Part shown: piece by piece, positions 23,227 to 33,728 of the stretch
Layout: every line of letters begins with the position of its first letter
Position numbering within the stretch: the stretch's first letter is position 1
Origin: Ustulina deusta
Lineage: Eukaryota; Ascomycota; Sordariomycetes; Xylariales; Xylariaceae
Reading direction: 5' to 3'
NCBI GenBank assembly: GCA_023159155.1
Contig: JAJNNX010000089.1
Coordinates: 1 to 64,000, forward strand
DNA: 64,000 bases
Made by a program: the position numbers and the translations under genes
Notes under the pieces: model-generated
Databases searched by the model: none
Told to the model about the DNA's origin: nothing
What the model saw: the letters and a program-made list of their open reading frames with translations, nothing else

Positions 23227-25340
23227 ATGGACGCAGGACTACCATCATCCAAACTTAATGAACAGCCCCTTGCTGTGGATTTCATTGACAATCATGCACA
23301 CGAATATCATGTCGCATTTGCTAACCTTCCGACGCGTTATGATTGCAAGCTCGGAAAGTACCGACAGGAGCCGCAGGACAACAAGCAGGAGACGCCTACC
23401 ACTCCGCACGAATACGGCCACTCCGCGCGACCACCGCCTCCCGCCCTGGACAAATTGAGATTTTGGGAGCAGATATTTCCACTAGCCATGGAAAGTTTCA
23501 AGGCCATACGTCCCAAAGAGCCCGAGGGTCGTCCCGAGAGTGGCCGTAGCATTAGAACGCTGCAGAGCTGGAATGCCGTGTATATGACCCTCAAAGATGC
23601 TCAAACTGCAAATGAGAGCTCGGACGGAGTACGGGGAATGGTGAAGAAAGGGTTTCACCGGGTGATAAAATACTCACAGCCTCTAGAGCAGGTTTTGTCG
23701 CTTGTGCCCGATATAGACTACGTCTCTCCAGTCACAGGTACGCTTGAGATTGTTATCAAAGTAAGATCACCATCCTTAGCCAAACACCCTCGCTCAATTA
23801 GCCATAGGCAGCCAAAAGATCCATCCAGGTGCACGATGACATCGCGAATGGATTGGACGCGCTTGAAAAACACTTTGGAAACATCGATACCTATCTCAAG
23901 ATCTTCTCAAACGACGAAAACATTGTGATAGCCTCAGTGAGGCTGGTCTCATATATCTTGAAGGCTGTAGAAGACATCATTGGCTTCTTTTTGCGTCGCT
24001 CAGGTGCGTTTGAAACCTAATTCACCTTCCCACCTTCGGTTCTTCAACTCACCGGTCGCCGTTACAACAGCTTCCAAGGCCATCTCAGCTCTCTTCAACG
24101 GAGAAGAATACCAGAAAGCGCTCTCGGAAAGCCTCGAGGACATCACGCAAAGCGGCCAGGACCTTTTGAGCCAGGCACAAAGTTCCGACATGTGGCAGAC
24201 TCTGCAGACTTTGCGGACCGTTCAACATAGTAAGTTCACAAGCTCCCGGTTCCGGGAGCCGCACGCTAACCAACGCAATAGATTCGGCTATATTAGGGGG
24301 GATGGCAGAAAAGCAATGGCATATGGCAGAAAACCAACAGGAGATGGCGGATATGCAGAATGCGTTGCTGAGCCTCCTCGGCCAACTTTCAGAAAATATG
24401 GAAAACGCCAGGCGGGAGAGAGGTAATTGATTATTGAAACTTTTGCCAGTCACTTTGCTGATAGTTCCTAGACGAATTCGAAAAGCGGATTGAAGAAAAT
24501 ACTTTTCGCCAAGCACAACAAGCTACATACTATCACACCTACGTATTTCCCATGTTACAGCAACGGCCCCCGCCAGGACCAAGTCGGGAAGATATACTTA
24601 ACTTGCTCGATACCCCGGCCTTCCACCATGACGATGTGGGACACATTTTGCACACAAGAGAGTTGATACCGAGTGAAGACCGTGTGCGCTCTGAAAGAGT
24701 TCTCACTGCTCGTGAGTTCAGGAGCTGGATGATAGCACCTAACTCCCAAGAGCTCCTAATCCATGGGGACTTTGCGGGAACCCGCCATATCTCCGGTTTA
24801 TCGTGGTTGTGTTGCTCCATACTTCAAGCACTGCAGCAGACGGGACGTCTGTACAGTTTGGTGTTCTTCTGCGGTCGCCATCTTGGTGCGGCAGATTCGC
24901 ATGTTGGTGGTCGTGGAATTATCAGGAGCCTTCTATCGCAACTACTGTGTCAACAACCAGCCCACACTACACAAGATCAAGCAATTAACTGGGAACTCAT
25001 CCAAGCAGGGGATATTCAACACTTATGTCTCTTATTCCATTCAACCCTGCGCCAACTGCCGCCGGAGTCGGTAGTCTTTTGCATAATCGACGGCATCAAA
25101 TACTATGAGCGAGATCAATACGTCGACGAGATGAGCGAGGTCCTACGTTTCCTCTTGGATCTCACCCAAGGGGGTCAAGTGCAATACATTTTCAAGATTC
25201 TTATTACCAGCCCGTCCCCAACAACCATGGTGCGCCAAGCATTTAGTCAGGATTGCATTATTTCCATGGGTTCTCTGCCTTGCAATGCAGACAAGCCTAG
25301 CTCTCTGCGCACGTTCCGGCACTTGGAGGAGAGTTTATAA
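23227..25340 (+). CDS. STAND-like protein (DUF7708-type N-terminus, degenerate P-loop)
   Basis: Five exons: 23227-23760, 23808-24003, 24071-24229, 24282-24422, 24472-25340; 1899 nt, 632 aa, all junctions GT..AG and in frame. Residues about 75-250 fit the helical region found at the N-terminus of many fungal STAND/NLR-like proteins (DUF7708 as I recall it), with FWEQIFPLAMESF and LEIVIKVAAKRSIQVHDDI. Residues about 295-365 are charged and probably coiled coil. From about 425 a P-loop NTPase-like domain starts: the segment LLIHGDFAGTRHISGLSWL occupies the Walker A place (G442-S451) but lacks GK[S/T], and VVFCIIDGI (544-552) fits a Walker B strand. The protein ends soon after, with no repeat domain. 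Probably a regulatory or pseudo-NTPase relative of NLR-like sensors; role unknown. It shares its promoter region with the AAA+ gene. Confidence 0.75.
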
Positions 25341-26149
25341 TAAGAGATTTGTTAGAATTAAGCGAGCTAGTTGATTAGTATTATCTATGTATTTGATGTT
25401 GGGTAGCCTCTGCCCCTGCTTCTAGGTTATCTCCGGAACTGTTGGGAAGGCACGGGGAGAGTATTGACGTGGGCAGCTGTAAATAACTTTTTATAGCTCA
25501 TGGATATGTTGCACTGCCCCTATATTATTGACTGCAACTCAACATCGAGCGCTTTTGAGAAGCAGAGTACTAACAATAGTTAACACTGGATATACCAGCA
25601 GTGAGAACTGCCACATAAGTCTACCCTAATTTATCCTATCATTTTGTCTTAATAAGTCCCTTACAAGGCCATACTCGATGGAAACTGAATCGAGCGTTGG
25701 GTAGGAATTCCAGCGCGATTTTGCCCCTGTTAAGCGTCTGGAGCGCCGCGCCAAGTGATCGCGCAATATCCTGCCCTACGTCGAGAAAGCGTGCCGACTG
25801 AAGGATGCAAGCCCAAGGCCGATACACACCGGCTACTGCAGAACCTGGAACTTCAACACGTCGTTGTCACACCACTTGCGTCATTTCTGCGTACCACCAA
25901 TATTGCTACCGGCCTTACGCGGGAACAATTCAATTACGCTGAGTCACTCTGGCAACTCTTGAGACGAAGTAGAAAGCAAGTTAATACTATTTCGCCAGGC
26001 AATTGGTATTCCGACTTGATGATAGGGCCACCGTTTCTGCCAATGCAAGCTAGAAATAATTACACCCCCAAATATTTGATCAACTAGGGGATCAAACTGT
26101 TAATACACGATGTGTCTGGGGATTCTAGGACTACACTAGACGACGAAAT
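25341..26149 (+). other. Intergenic with possible coding relic (25800-26087)
   Basis: The plus frame over about 25800-26087 reads protein-like (TPLASFLRTTNIATGLTREQ) and ends in a stop at 26085-26087, but it has no convincing start, splice signals or family. It may be a fragment of a lost gene. The rest of the stretch shows nothing. Confidence 0.25.
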
Positions 26150-26359
26150 ATGGGACAGTTGATTGCCATGGGGGTCATTGTCAAAGAGCTTTCCAAGTGT
26201 TCGGTAGTACCCTCAAAGTGTGGTGTGCCAAAGCATATATGGGACGCTTGTGTGAATCTGGAAGAGCTGCATAATGATTGGATTTGGGGTGACGTTGTCC
26301 GCTTCCTGCTGGAAGAGAATGAGATGGAGAATTTGGATCCTAGATGTGACATTGTTTAA
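26150..26359 (+). CDS. Short frame of unknown nature
   Basis: 69-aa frame with its own ATG, containing DACVNLEELHNDWIWGDVVR and ending at a TAA. Composition is protein-like, but I recognise no family. It may be the 3' exon of a gene whose 5' part is the relic near 25.8-26.1 kb, although no joining splice sites are clear. A chance open frame remains possible. Confidence 0.2.
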   Translation: MGQLIAMGVIVKELSKCSVVPSKCGVPKHIWDACVNLEELHNDWIWGDVVRFLLEENEMENLDPRCDIV

Positions 26360-26851
26360 CGTAAACTTAACTAATCGATAAAGGAGGCTTTATGGTGTTT
26401 TGCTTCCTCTTAACGCGTATTCGCTTTTCCTCGGAGCAGAGTCACTTCTGTGAGAGATAGTTTTGCAAAGCTAATAATATAGTTAGTGGAATCTAGGCCA
26501 CCTAGGATGTGTCCCTTCAAGCTTATGGATAAAACCGGACGTGAGGGTCTAGTTTGTCTTTTTTGACCGGCGGAGAAGCATCGAGTTGGGTCTGTGCCTG
26601 TGTCCGAGTGGCCTCTGGGAGCAGAAAATCTCCAGCCTCCCTGGTCTGCCCGCTCTAGAACTTGTGTGTAGGTCGTGGCATGGCTTGGATTTAATTATAG
26701 AAAACGCTGCAAATTTCTAGTATTAGTAAATAAAGTTAAACGACATATAGTTGTAGTCAGTGTAATGGAGCACTTTATACTTATTTTACCCCTGTCCAGA
26801 AGTCGCGGAGTCGAGGCTCTAGTTGATTAGATAGACATATACAGTTCATTT
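26360..26851. other. Intergenic, no gene seen
   Basis: Spacer before the 3' end of the SEC61-alpha relic. No coding pattern or RNA recognised. Confidence 0.5.
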
Positions 26852-28148
26852 TCAGCCCATAATCATTCCCTTCATGTCCTCCATACCCGCCATCCCACCC
26901 TTATTGGCGGTGATCTCAAAGTAGCCGTAAATGATGTTATAAACAAGTCTAAGTATGATAGAGAAATTCGGTATAGTGAGATAACAGGGGAAGGGAAGGT
27001 GACGGTGAGGGAGTTCAGTGCTGAGCAGACCGTGTGCTCATTGATTCAACCCCGAATACTTTCGCCACGGCTAGTGAAGTATCAGGTTTAATTTATAGTC
27101 AGTAAGCTAATCAGATACAATGAGCACTTCGGAATATTTACCTGCTACCCAATGTACCTAACAAGTCGCTCAAAACACTGAAAGCACCAATAGTAGCACA
27201 TCCGAAGGCGGCTGCATGTGGAATAATGCGCTTGAGCTCCTTGTACGTTGATACGTTACGATGGCCACTCATTGTGAAACCCTGGTCTTTTAGCTGCTTC
27301 GCGACATCACGCGGACTCGGGCCAGACACCTCAATCCATGTCTTGGGGAAAACCGCGTAAGCCGTGAGCACTATAACGTGTTAGTGATCAACCTCGGATG
27401 TTAAAGTGCCGATAGACGTACTATACGCGATATACAAAGTTGTATGGATAGGGTCCATCATCGCATGTCGCACAGTTGGGGGGAGGGCTTATGTAGCAAA
27501 CTAGTCTGCTTACAGCTTGAAGCTGCGATGAACCGTCTTTGCAGGAGAGGTAGGGTTTTGTTCTGCGTGGTTAAGAGTAATGAACCAAGATGATAATGGC
27601 GTCCTCGTATTCGGGCCCCTGACAGTGCTGATGGCCATGGATGACAGGGGCTTCCACACAATACCTTTGCAAATGTTGGTGGCTATGCCGTATCCCTTCT
27701 GGAGAACTCCGCTCAGGAGAATCACAATCATGCTGGCCCTGACAAGTTGAAATATCAAAATAAAAACTACGCCGAGGCCGAGATCACTGGGGGCACCGTA
27801 AAGCCCGGAGAGAACATAGACCATGCTTGTGCCGATACTCGGAAGGATCGAGAAGAGCTTCTGGGCACTTTGGAAGGCCTTTAAGAGGTTGAAAGACCAT
27901 TCCAGAACATATAATGGGAGTGGTTCCGCGCTCCATCAATGTGCCGCAATTCGACGCAGGACCCGCAACCAATATGCCGGATAGGACGAATCTGAAGACA
28001 CAGCAGTCCCGTGGAGCGGCATCTGGCTCATTATGAGAAATACCAACAGTGCGAGGCCAGTCCACATCAGTTTCTGATTGAACGACACCTTCGCGTCGGG
28101 CTTCCGTACCTCGGGCAGAAAGGCCTGGAAAGGCTTGACGAGGTCGAA
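26852..28148 (-). pseudogene. SEC61-alpha (SecY family translocon) pseudogene
   Basis: Minus-strand pieces follow SEC61-alpha from end to end. N-terminus: FDLVKPFQAFLPEVRKP and FNQKLMWTGLALLVFLIMSQ. Middle: ASNCGTLMERGTTPIICSGM, YVLSGLYGAPSDLGLG and GYGIATNICKGIVW. C-terminal third: [38 protein letters not shown] and [19 protein letters not shown]. Last exon: IIYGYFEITANKGG...MKGMIMG, ending in TGA at 26852-26854. The reading is broken by a one-base shift near the YWLR motif, by loss of the region between MVFQ and AQKLF, by loss of LGSGISLF, and by a deletion of roughly 150 codons in the middle. Intron junctions are still visible near 27370-27430 (gtacgt...ttatag) and before FDLVK. An essential gene cannot be this damaged, so a working SEC61 must exist elsewhere. 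GC content is normal, so decay is by indels more than RIP. Confidence 0.9.
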
Positions 28149-28988
28149 CTGTTCAGATAACTTAGAACCCGAATATATTGTTCCAAGATTCGCACATGGA
28201 CTAAACAGCTGCCAACCATCTAAAACAAAGCATTTGTTCGCGCGAGGCGAGGTCGGCGACCCGAGATTGGACGTACGAAACGCACTACAACAAAGATGTT
28301 ACAAGTTAGCAGAGTGATTCCGAGTGGTTGGAGCTCTTGCAACACGTGCGGAACTTACGACTACTCGTCAGGGTAAATACTGAGATGATGCAGCAACGTG
28401 TGTACAGGATTTAAAGAAGAAGATGGCTTGTGCGACAGCAACTCCCACCTCCCAGATCGACCTGGGTTAAGTAAGTACCTAACCTATACCACTGGTTACC
28501 TGAGCAAGTAGGTGCCGCCCTATATGTGTATAAGTAGCCCCGCTATGCAGGCGTTTTTCTGTGTAAGTCACAAAAGATAAAATAATGCTCGCTGGGCGAC
28601 AGCAATTGTGAGAAGGCATATATGTATTATAGTATAACTAATGGCAATTTTACCGCTAATATTTTGATTAAGGCCAGTTATTCCTAGCATTTGGTGGTCT
28701 AGCGAAGTCGGGGAAGAAAGTTGACATGGCATGGCACTGTGAGGGGCAATGTAGACACTGTCCTTCGTAAGCACCTTTCCACAACAACCTTTAGCTGCCC
28801 TGTGCGAGACACCACCAATCGTGTTCCAGGCATTACTCGCATTCTCATCTGTTGTGGTTGGGCATTTGATTACCTACCTCGCCATCCAATCTTCCCCGAT
28901 CATCTGACATTTCGCATCTCCCGCCTCATTCATTTATAAATCTTGCGCTGTCAGACCGCTTCCCTCATCCAGATCCATCGTAGTCACA
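28149..28988. promoter_or_regulatory. Region upstream of the RNase H1-type gene
   Basis: Contains the lost 5' end of the SEC61 relic and the promoter of the plus-strand RNase H gene. The last 100 bases are C/T-rich (28860-28980), as is usual before fungal starts. No other gene recognised. Confidence 0.45.
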
Positions 28989-30253
28989 ATGCCTCGTGGG
29001 TGGTATCTTGCCCAGGGGCTCATCCCCGTCGGCTACAGCAGCAGTGATGATGAGGAGGGTCCCTGTGAGCTGCCTGATGGTCGGCTCGTCTGCGGGCCGC
29101 ACGGCCTCGTCCGGTGTGGAAGGTGCTGTTCGGATTACAGCTTTATGGACGACGTTCTTGGCCACAGCGAAGGAGATGAAGACGAAGATGAAGACGAGGA
29201 CGAGGACGAGGACGGCTTGTTCGACGCAGAGATTAGAGAAATGTACGAGAATTTGAGCTCTGGCGCAAGAGCAGTTTTTCGTTCCAGATACGGCAGTCCA
29301 CCTCCGTCAGGCAACGCACGTGTCCAAACCGGCAACTCTTCTGGCCAAGGGGCATCATCTACCACTGTTCGTCTAGGGGGTTTCCTCCCCTCGGGCGTCC
29401 TCGGGGCTCGTCTCACTCCTCCCTTCTCACGCGGCCTCTCTTCTACTCCGCTTCAAACCAGAAACCAGGATGATTCAGAGATGCCCGATCTTGACGACCA
29501 GTTTGGCCCGAATTTAAGAAGGGGCACTGGCCGTGTATTTCCCACTACCTTCACTCCACCTTCAGCTACGGTCAACCCCACTGAACTTTTCCCTGGCAGG
29601 CCGACGTATCTACGCATCACGAGGTAAGATACCTTTCGTTTTCTTGGTGCAAGCTGATCACAGCCCGCGTAGCATCTGGGCAACAAGGAATGACTAACGC
29701 TTGATTATAAAGATATATTCACCGCCATGATCCGCAGAAGATTCTCATCTTTACAGATGGTGCGTGCCTTAACAATGGGCAGCCGAACCCGAAAGCCGGT
29801 TGGGCCTTTGTCCACGGTCCTGGCTTTGAGGGCCAACCAGCTGTAACATCTAGTCGCTTAGAGAATGGTGGGCCTTTTGGCGATCGCGGCATTCAAAGTA
29901 GCAATCGAGCTGAAATGCGCGCCGTTATTGCTGCCCTTCGTTTTCGAGCCTGGGATGGTGAGGGCTTCAAAACCATTGTCATCGCCACTGACTCGGAATA
30001 CGTGACTCAAGGGTCGACGGAATGGGTTCAGACCTGGATCAGGAACGGCTGGCAGAAAAATGATAAGACGGAGGTAAAGAATAAGGACTTGTGGGAGGCA
30101 CTATTGGGCGAAGTGGAGAGATTACAAGAAAGGGGGGTCTCTATCCAGTTCTGGCGAATTCGTAGGGATTGGAACAAAGTGGCACATGCGGCTGCGAAGA
30201 AGGCAGCGGAGCGGGATGAGGCTGCAAGCGAATGGGCAGACGTCATGGCTTAA
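28989..30253 (+). CDS. RNase H1-type protein with cysteine-rich, acidic N-terminus
   Basis: Two exons, 28989-29623 and 29713-30253 (donor gtaaga, acceptor ataaag); 391 aa. Residues about 27-55 hold a C/H-rich motif, LVCGPHGLVRCGRCCSDYSF, seen in other fungal proteins of this type. A run of alternating Asp/Glu follows (about 62-75, GAxGAx tandem codons), then a disordered linker. Residues about 220-385 form an RNase H fold: IFTDGACLNNG (D227), SSNRAEMRAV (E279) and VIATDSEYV (D305). The fourth acidic position, normally in N-x-x-AD, reads NKVAHAAA with His370. RNase H cleaves RNA in RNA:DNA hybrids; three of four metal ligands are present, so activity is plausible but uncertain. No mitochondrial presequence is seen. 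The neighbour downstream is RNase H2 subunit C on the same strand. Confidence 0.85.
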
Positions 30254-30681
30254 TGAACGGAAATTTTGTTTCTGTCGATTGATTGCTTCATTAGGTACCA
30301 GAGTTGGGTTTTGACGGATTACATAAGAAGAATGTAAATCGGGTCAGATGGACCTAAATGTATTCCGTCGATAAATACAATTAATGCTAATTTCGTACCG
30401 CAACCCTCTTTGCATTGAAACTCGTCTCAAGTTCACTTCCATCACGATGCATCTGATTGATTCTCCAAGTACCTAAGGTGTACATGCAGGTGCTAGGTAG
30501 GATTTGGGCTCGTGTAATTTAATACATGACACTAAGGGAGTATGCGTTTAACGGGACGTTTTATTCAACAAACAGACAAGGCTTACCAAATCAATTAAAC
30601 GCGGTCTTAGTCTCACTTGCTTGACGCGTCTTAGCTTACACGTCCATCAAGCAACCAATCTTCAAATCCCTCTGGATCAAA
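30254..30681. other. Spacer between the two RNase H genes
   Basis: 3' end of the first gene and promoter of the second; A/T-rich in part. No additional gene seen. Confidence 0.5.
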
Positions 30682-31290
30682 ATGCCTGCACCTTTATTCG
30701 TAGTAGAATCTGAAGCCTCTAAGCAGCAAAAGGCCAAAGTGAACTTACTGCCCTGCCGAATCCATCATGATGGCGATGTAAATCCGTCTAACACATTTTG
30801 GAATCCCACCGAGAGCCAAGGTGAGTGACCCAACTCAGACAAAATGCCAGGTGGAAAGCTAATCGAGTTTATGCGAGCTAGATGAGTTTCAAACGGCATA
30901 TTTGAGAGGCAGGAAGCTCCATGGGAAAGCTGTAAAATTACCAGAAGGATATTATGGGGTTGTCGTCGAGAAGACGGACGCAAAGCCTCACACATTATCC
31001 ACGGAGCAAGAACCGATCGATGAGGATGTCGAGGTTATAGAAAACCCAGAGGAGCAGCTTCAAGTCGGCACAATGAGAGGCAAGGCTGAATTCGACGAGT
31101 TGATGATCTGGGGCCACGAGTCTACGGGCGATTCTAGTGCAGACCCTTATGTGCGAGGAATGGAGGAATGGATCTCGTTTGCTGAAGAGGTTTGATACTA
31201 GTTTTCCCTTTCAAGACAAATGAATATAAATGGCTAACCGTGCTCTAGATACATTCATCTCCGACGGAGTCGGAGTCATCTACAAAATAG
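30682..31290 (+). CDS. Ribonuclease H2 non-catalytic subunit C
   Basis: Three exons: 30682-30820, 30882-31189, 31249-31290; 162 aa. It opens with LLPCRIHHDGDVN, then NTFWNPTES and TAYLRGRKLHGKAVKLPEGY, the signature of the small C subunit (yeast Rnh203, human RNASEH2C). This subunit forms the platform that binds subunit B and positions catalytic subunit A for removing ribonucleotides from DNA and cutting RNA:DNA hybrids in the nucleus. The middle is acidic (about 85-110). The last intron has a weak donor (gtttga) but a strong ggctaac branch point and ctag acceptor, giving the C-terminus EEWISFAEEIHS...; if it is not spliced, the protein ends two residues later, after EEV. Length fits the family. 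Confidence 0.88.
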
Positions 31291-31956
31291 ATAGTCGGGC
31301 GTGGCATCACTCGAGCGGTTCGGTTATTTGGGCGCCTGGAGTGTAGGCGTTAATGCGATGCAAAGCCAGATTAAATTCTACGGTGGAATTCCTACAGACT
31401 ACTACATGGCTCTGTGATTCACAGCATTCTAGGTTCAGTTTCTCATGGCAGGACAACATATCGAACATTGATTAAACAGTGCCTGTATACGGTATGGCTA
31501 GTATTAAGTACTATATTTAGTGCCTCCGTTCGCGCTGCAAATTACCTCTAATCGCTAATCCACTAACCAACTTAAGTGAGCGATGAAAAGTTCATATTGT
31601 GCTACGCATCGTAACAAGTTTAACCATAAAACCTTGTACCAACACTGTTCTAAACACTAAAAAAACTGAAATAATGAGGAATAGGTATTACATATGGTTT
31701 CAATCGTAGAATATAACGGTTATAATTTTTATTGTATTGCGATGTGTAGATAATGTATTTTTGCGGTGGTACTTACATAATAAGGTGGCTTGACTCCCAA
31801 GTAAAGAACCAATAAAAACCACCTGCCTTAGGTACTTGTAGGGATCTCTCGTAGCGCATGTTGGTGGCCGTAGCTCGTTCGCTCGAACATCCACCATTCC
31901 CAACGCATCGCGACCGAATTTCATCAAAACAACCGCTTCGTCATCGGAATTTCATC
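31291..31956. promoter_or_regulatory. Intergenic region upstream of ESA1
   Basis: Contains no recognisable gene. An open frame extends upstream of the chosen ESA1 start to 31858, but that part lacks family similarity and is treated as 5' UTR. Confidence 0.45.
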
Positions 31957-33447
31957 ATGAGTCCTAGTGCACTAAGCGGGGAGGCTTCTGTCGGGCCCGA
32001 TGGCCCGCGACAGAAAAGCAAGGCGACGATTGACACGCTCGGAGTGGGCTGCATCGCGATGGTCGAGAAGAACGGACAGGCCCGTCGCGCCGAAATCCTG
32101 AGCATCAAGGACACCAAAAGCGGCCGGCAATTCTACTGCAACTTCGACAACTTCAACAAGCGTCTCGACGAATGGGTGCCTGCCAAGCGCATAGACTTCG
32201 ACCACGACGTCGAGTGGCCGAACCCCGACAAGGACAAGCAGAAGGAGAGCAAGGGCAAGAATGCGACGGTGTCGAAAAAGAAGGCCCCTCCAAGCAAGGC
32301 CCAGAAACGCCCCGGGAAGAGAGAACAATCCGTCGCGTCCGAAGCCGTCACGCCTCACCCATGGCCCGAGGTGTCTGACACGCAGCCGCCCTCCAAAGCG
32401 CCTTCGACGCCGCGAGATCTCGAGCAGAAGTCCACCGGGACGCCCGCTGCCGGCGGCGATGAGATGGATGTGGATGAAGACGACCCGGCTCCCGAGGTCA
32501 AGAAAGAAGTAGAGTTCAGTAGAGAGGCAGAGATCGAAAAGCTAAGGACGGGCGGTTCCATGACACAAAACCCCACCGAACTCGCCCGGATACGGAACAT
32601 ATCGAAGGTACAGTTCGGCCCGTACGATTTATTCCCGTGGTACTTCTCCCCGTACCCCGAATCCTTTACCCAAGAGGACGTCATTTTCATATGTGAGTTC
32701 TGTCTGAGCTATTATGGCGACAAGAAGTCTTTCACCAGGCACCGCCAAAAGTGCACCCTGCAGCACCCCCCCGGAAACGAGATCTACCGGGATGATTACG
32801 TCTCGTTCTTCGAGATCGATGGTCGCCGCCAGCGCACCTGGTGCCGAAACTTGTGCCTAATCTCTAAAATGTTCCTTGACCATAAAACACTCTACTATGA
32901 CGTGGACCCCTTCTTGTTCTACGTGATGACGCAGAGGACCGAGAAAGGTCACCACCTCGTCGGGTACTTCTCCAAGGAGAAGGAGAGCGCCGACGGATAC
33001 AACGTCGCCTGCATTCTGACCCTCCCCCAGTATCAGCGGAAAGGGTTTGGTCGGTTGCTCATCCAGTTTTCCTACGAACTCTCTAAGATCGAAGGCAAGC
33101 TTGGATCTCCCGAGAAGCCTCTGTCGGATCTGGGACTTCTCAGCTACCGGCAGTACTGGTCGGAGAACATCATAGACTTCCTGCTAGAGTTGAATGACCG
33201 TGATGAGAAGTCGAGCATCGAGAGCATCTCGACCTCGCTCGCCATGACCACGCAGGACGTCGAACATACCCTCCAAGCATTGAAGATGCAAGTGTACCAC
33301 AAGGGAGAGCACAAGCTCGTGTTACCGGAGTCGATGATTCTGCAGCGAGAGAAGGCCAAGTCGAAGAAGAAGCGGTACATATCGCCGGAGAATATCCAAT
33401 GGAAACCTCCCGTCTTCACGGCATCGTCGCGGACATGGGGCTGGTAA
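31957..33447 (+). CDS. ESA1: Histone acetyltransferase ESA1 (MYST family, NuA4 catalytic subunit)
   Basis: Intronless, 496 aa. Residues about 25-85 are a chromo/Tudor-knot domain (GCIAMVEKNGQARRAEILS, FNKRLDEWVPAKRID). A Lys/Pro-rich linker follows. From about 215 the MYST catalytic domain begins, with a C2HC zinc finger (CEFCLSYYGDKKSFTRHRQ then KC), the autoacetylated lysine motif FLDHKTLYYDVDPFLFY, catalytic Cys352 in NVACILTLP, the acetyl-CoA loop QRKGFG (360-365) and catalytic Glu386 in SPEKPLSD. The Cys-to-Glu spacing of 34 is the same as yeast Esa1 Cys304/Glu338. It acetylates histone H4, H2A and H2A.Z tails in the NuA4 complex and is essential in yeast. The start is the ATG at MSPSALSG; an upstream in-frame extension is less likely. 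Confidence 0.97.
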   Translation: MSPSALSGEASVGPDGPRQKSKATIDTLGVGCIAMVEKNGQARRAEILSIKDTKSGRQFYCNFDNFNKRLDEWVPAKRIDFDHDVEWPNPDKDKQKESKGKNATVSKKKAPPSKAQKRPGKREQSVASEAVTPHPWPEVSDTQPPSKAPSTPRDLEQKSTGTPAAGGDEMDVDEDDPAPEVKKEVEFSREAEIEKLRTGGSMTQNPTELARIRNISKVQFGPYDLFPWYFSPYPESFTQEDVIFICEFCLSYYGDKKSFTRHRQKCTLQHPPGNEIYRDDYVSFFEIDGRRQRTWCRNLCLISKMFLDHKTLYYDVDPFLFYVMTQRTEKGHHLVGYFSKEKESADGYNVACILTLPQYQRKGFGRLLIQFSYELSKIEGKLGSPEKPLSDLGLLSYRQYWSENIIDFLLELNDRDEKSSIESISTSLAMTTQDVEHTLQALKMQVYHKGEHKLVLPESMILQREKAKSKKKRYISPENIQWKPPVFTASSRTWGW

Positions 33448-33728
33448 TTAATTAGTCGCCGGCGCATATCCCGTCTCCGACGCGGCGGGTTTTTCATTCA
33501 TGTGGATGTCATTGTACCATACATAGGATTGAGCGAGCGATTATCATGCTTGCAAATTAGATACCCAGAACCTTGTTCCCTATCAAAACTAATCCGTTAA
33601 ATACCTACCTTGCTCTCCCACTGTAAAGATGAAACTTTGCATCCCACCGTAGCCCGCGTAATGTGAACATACCCCCCCCCCCCCCCCCAGAACATGAAAA
33701 CCCAATCGTCACTTCACTTCACTTCACT
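33448..33728. repeat. Spacer with poly-C run and (acttc)n tandem repeat
   Basis: A run of c about 17 bases long starts near 33671. A tandem pentamer acttc repeated about five times (roughly 33710-33736) runs over the stop codon of the minus-strand aminotransferase. Both are slippage-prone simple repeats. Confidence 0.8.

Noticed and set aside
29135..29416. Minus-strand frame with a long poly-Ser run
   Set aside because: It is the reverse reading of the GAxGAx acidic codons of the RNase H1-type gene.
31858..31956. In-frame 33-codon extension before ESA1
   Set aside because: Has no similarity to the MYST family and precedes a well-placed ATG; the family starts at or near MSPSALSG-type N-termini.
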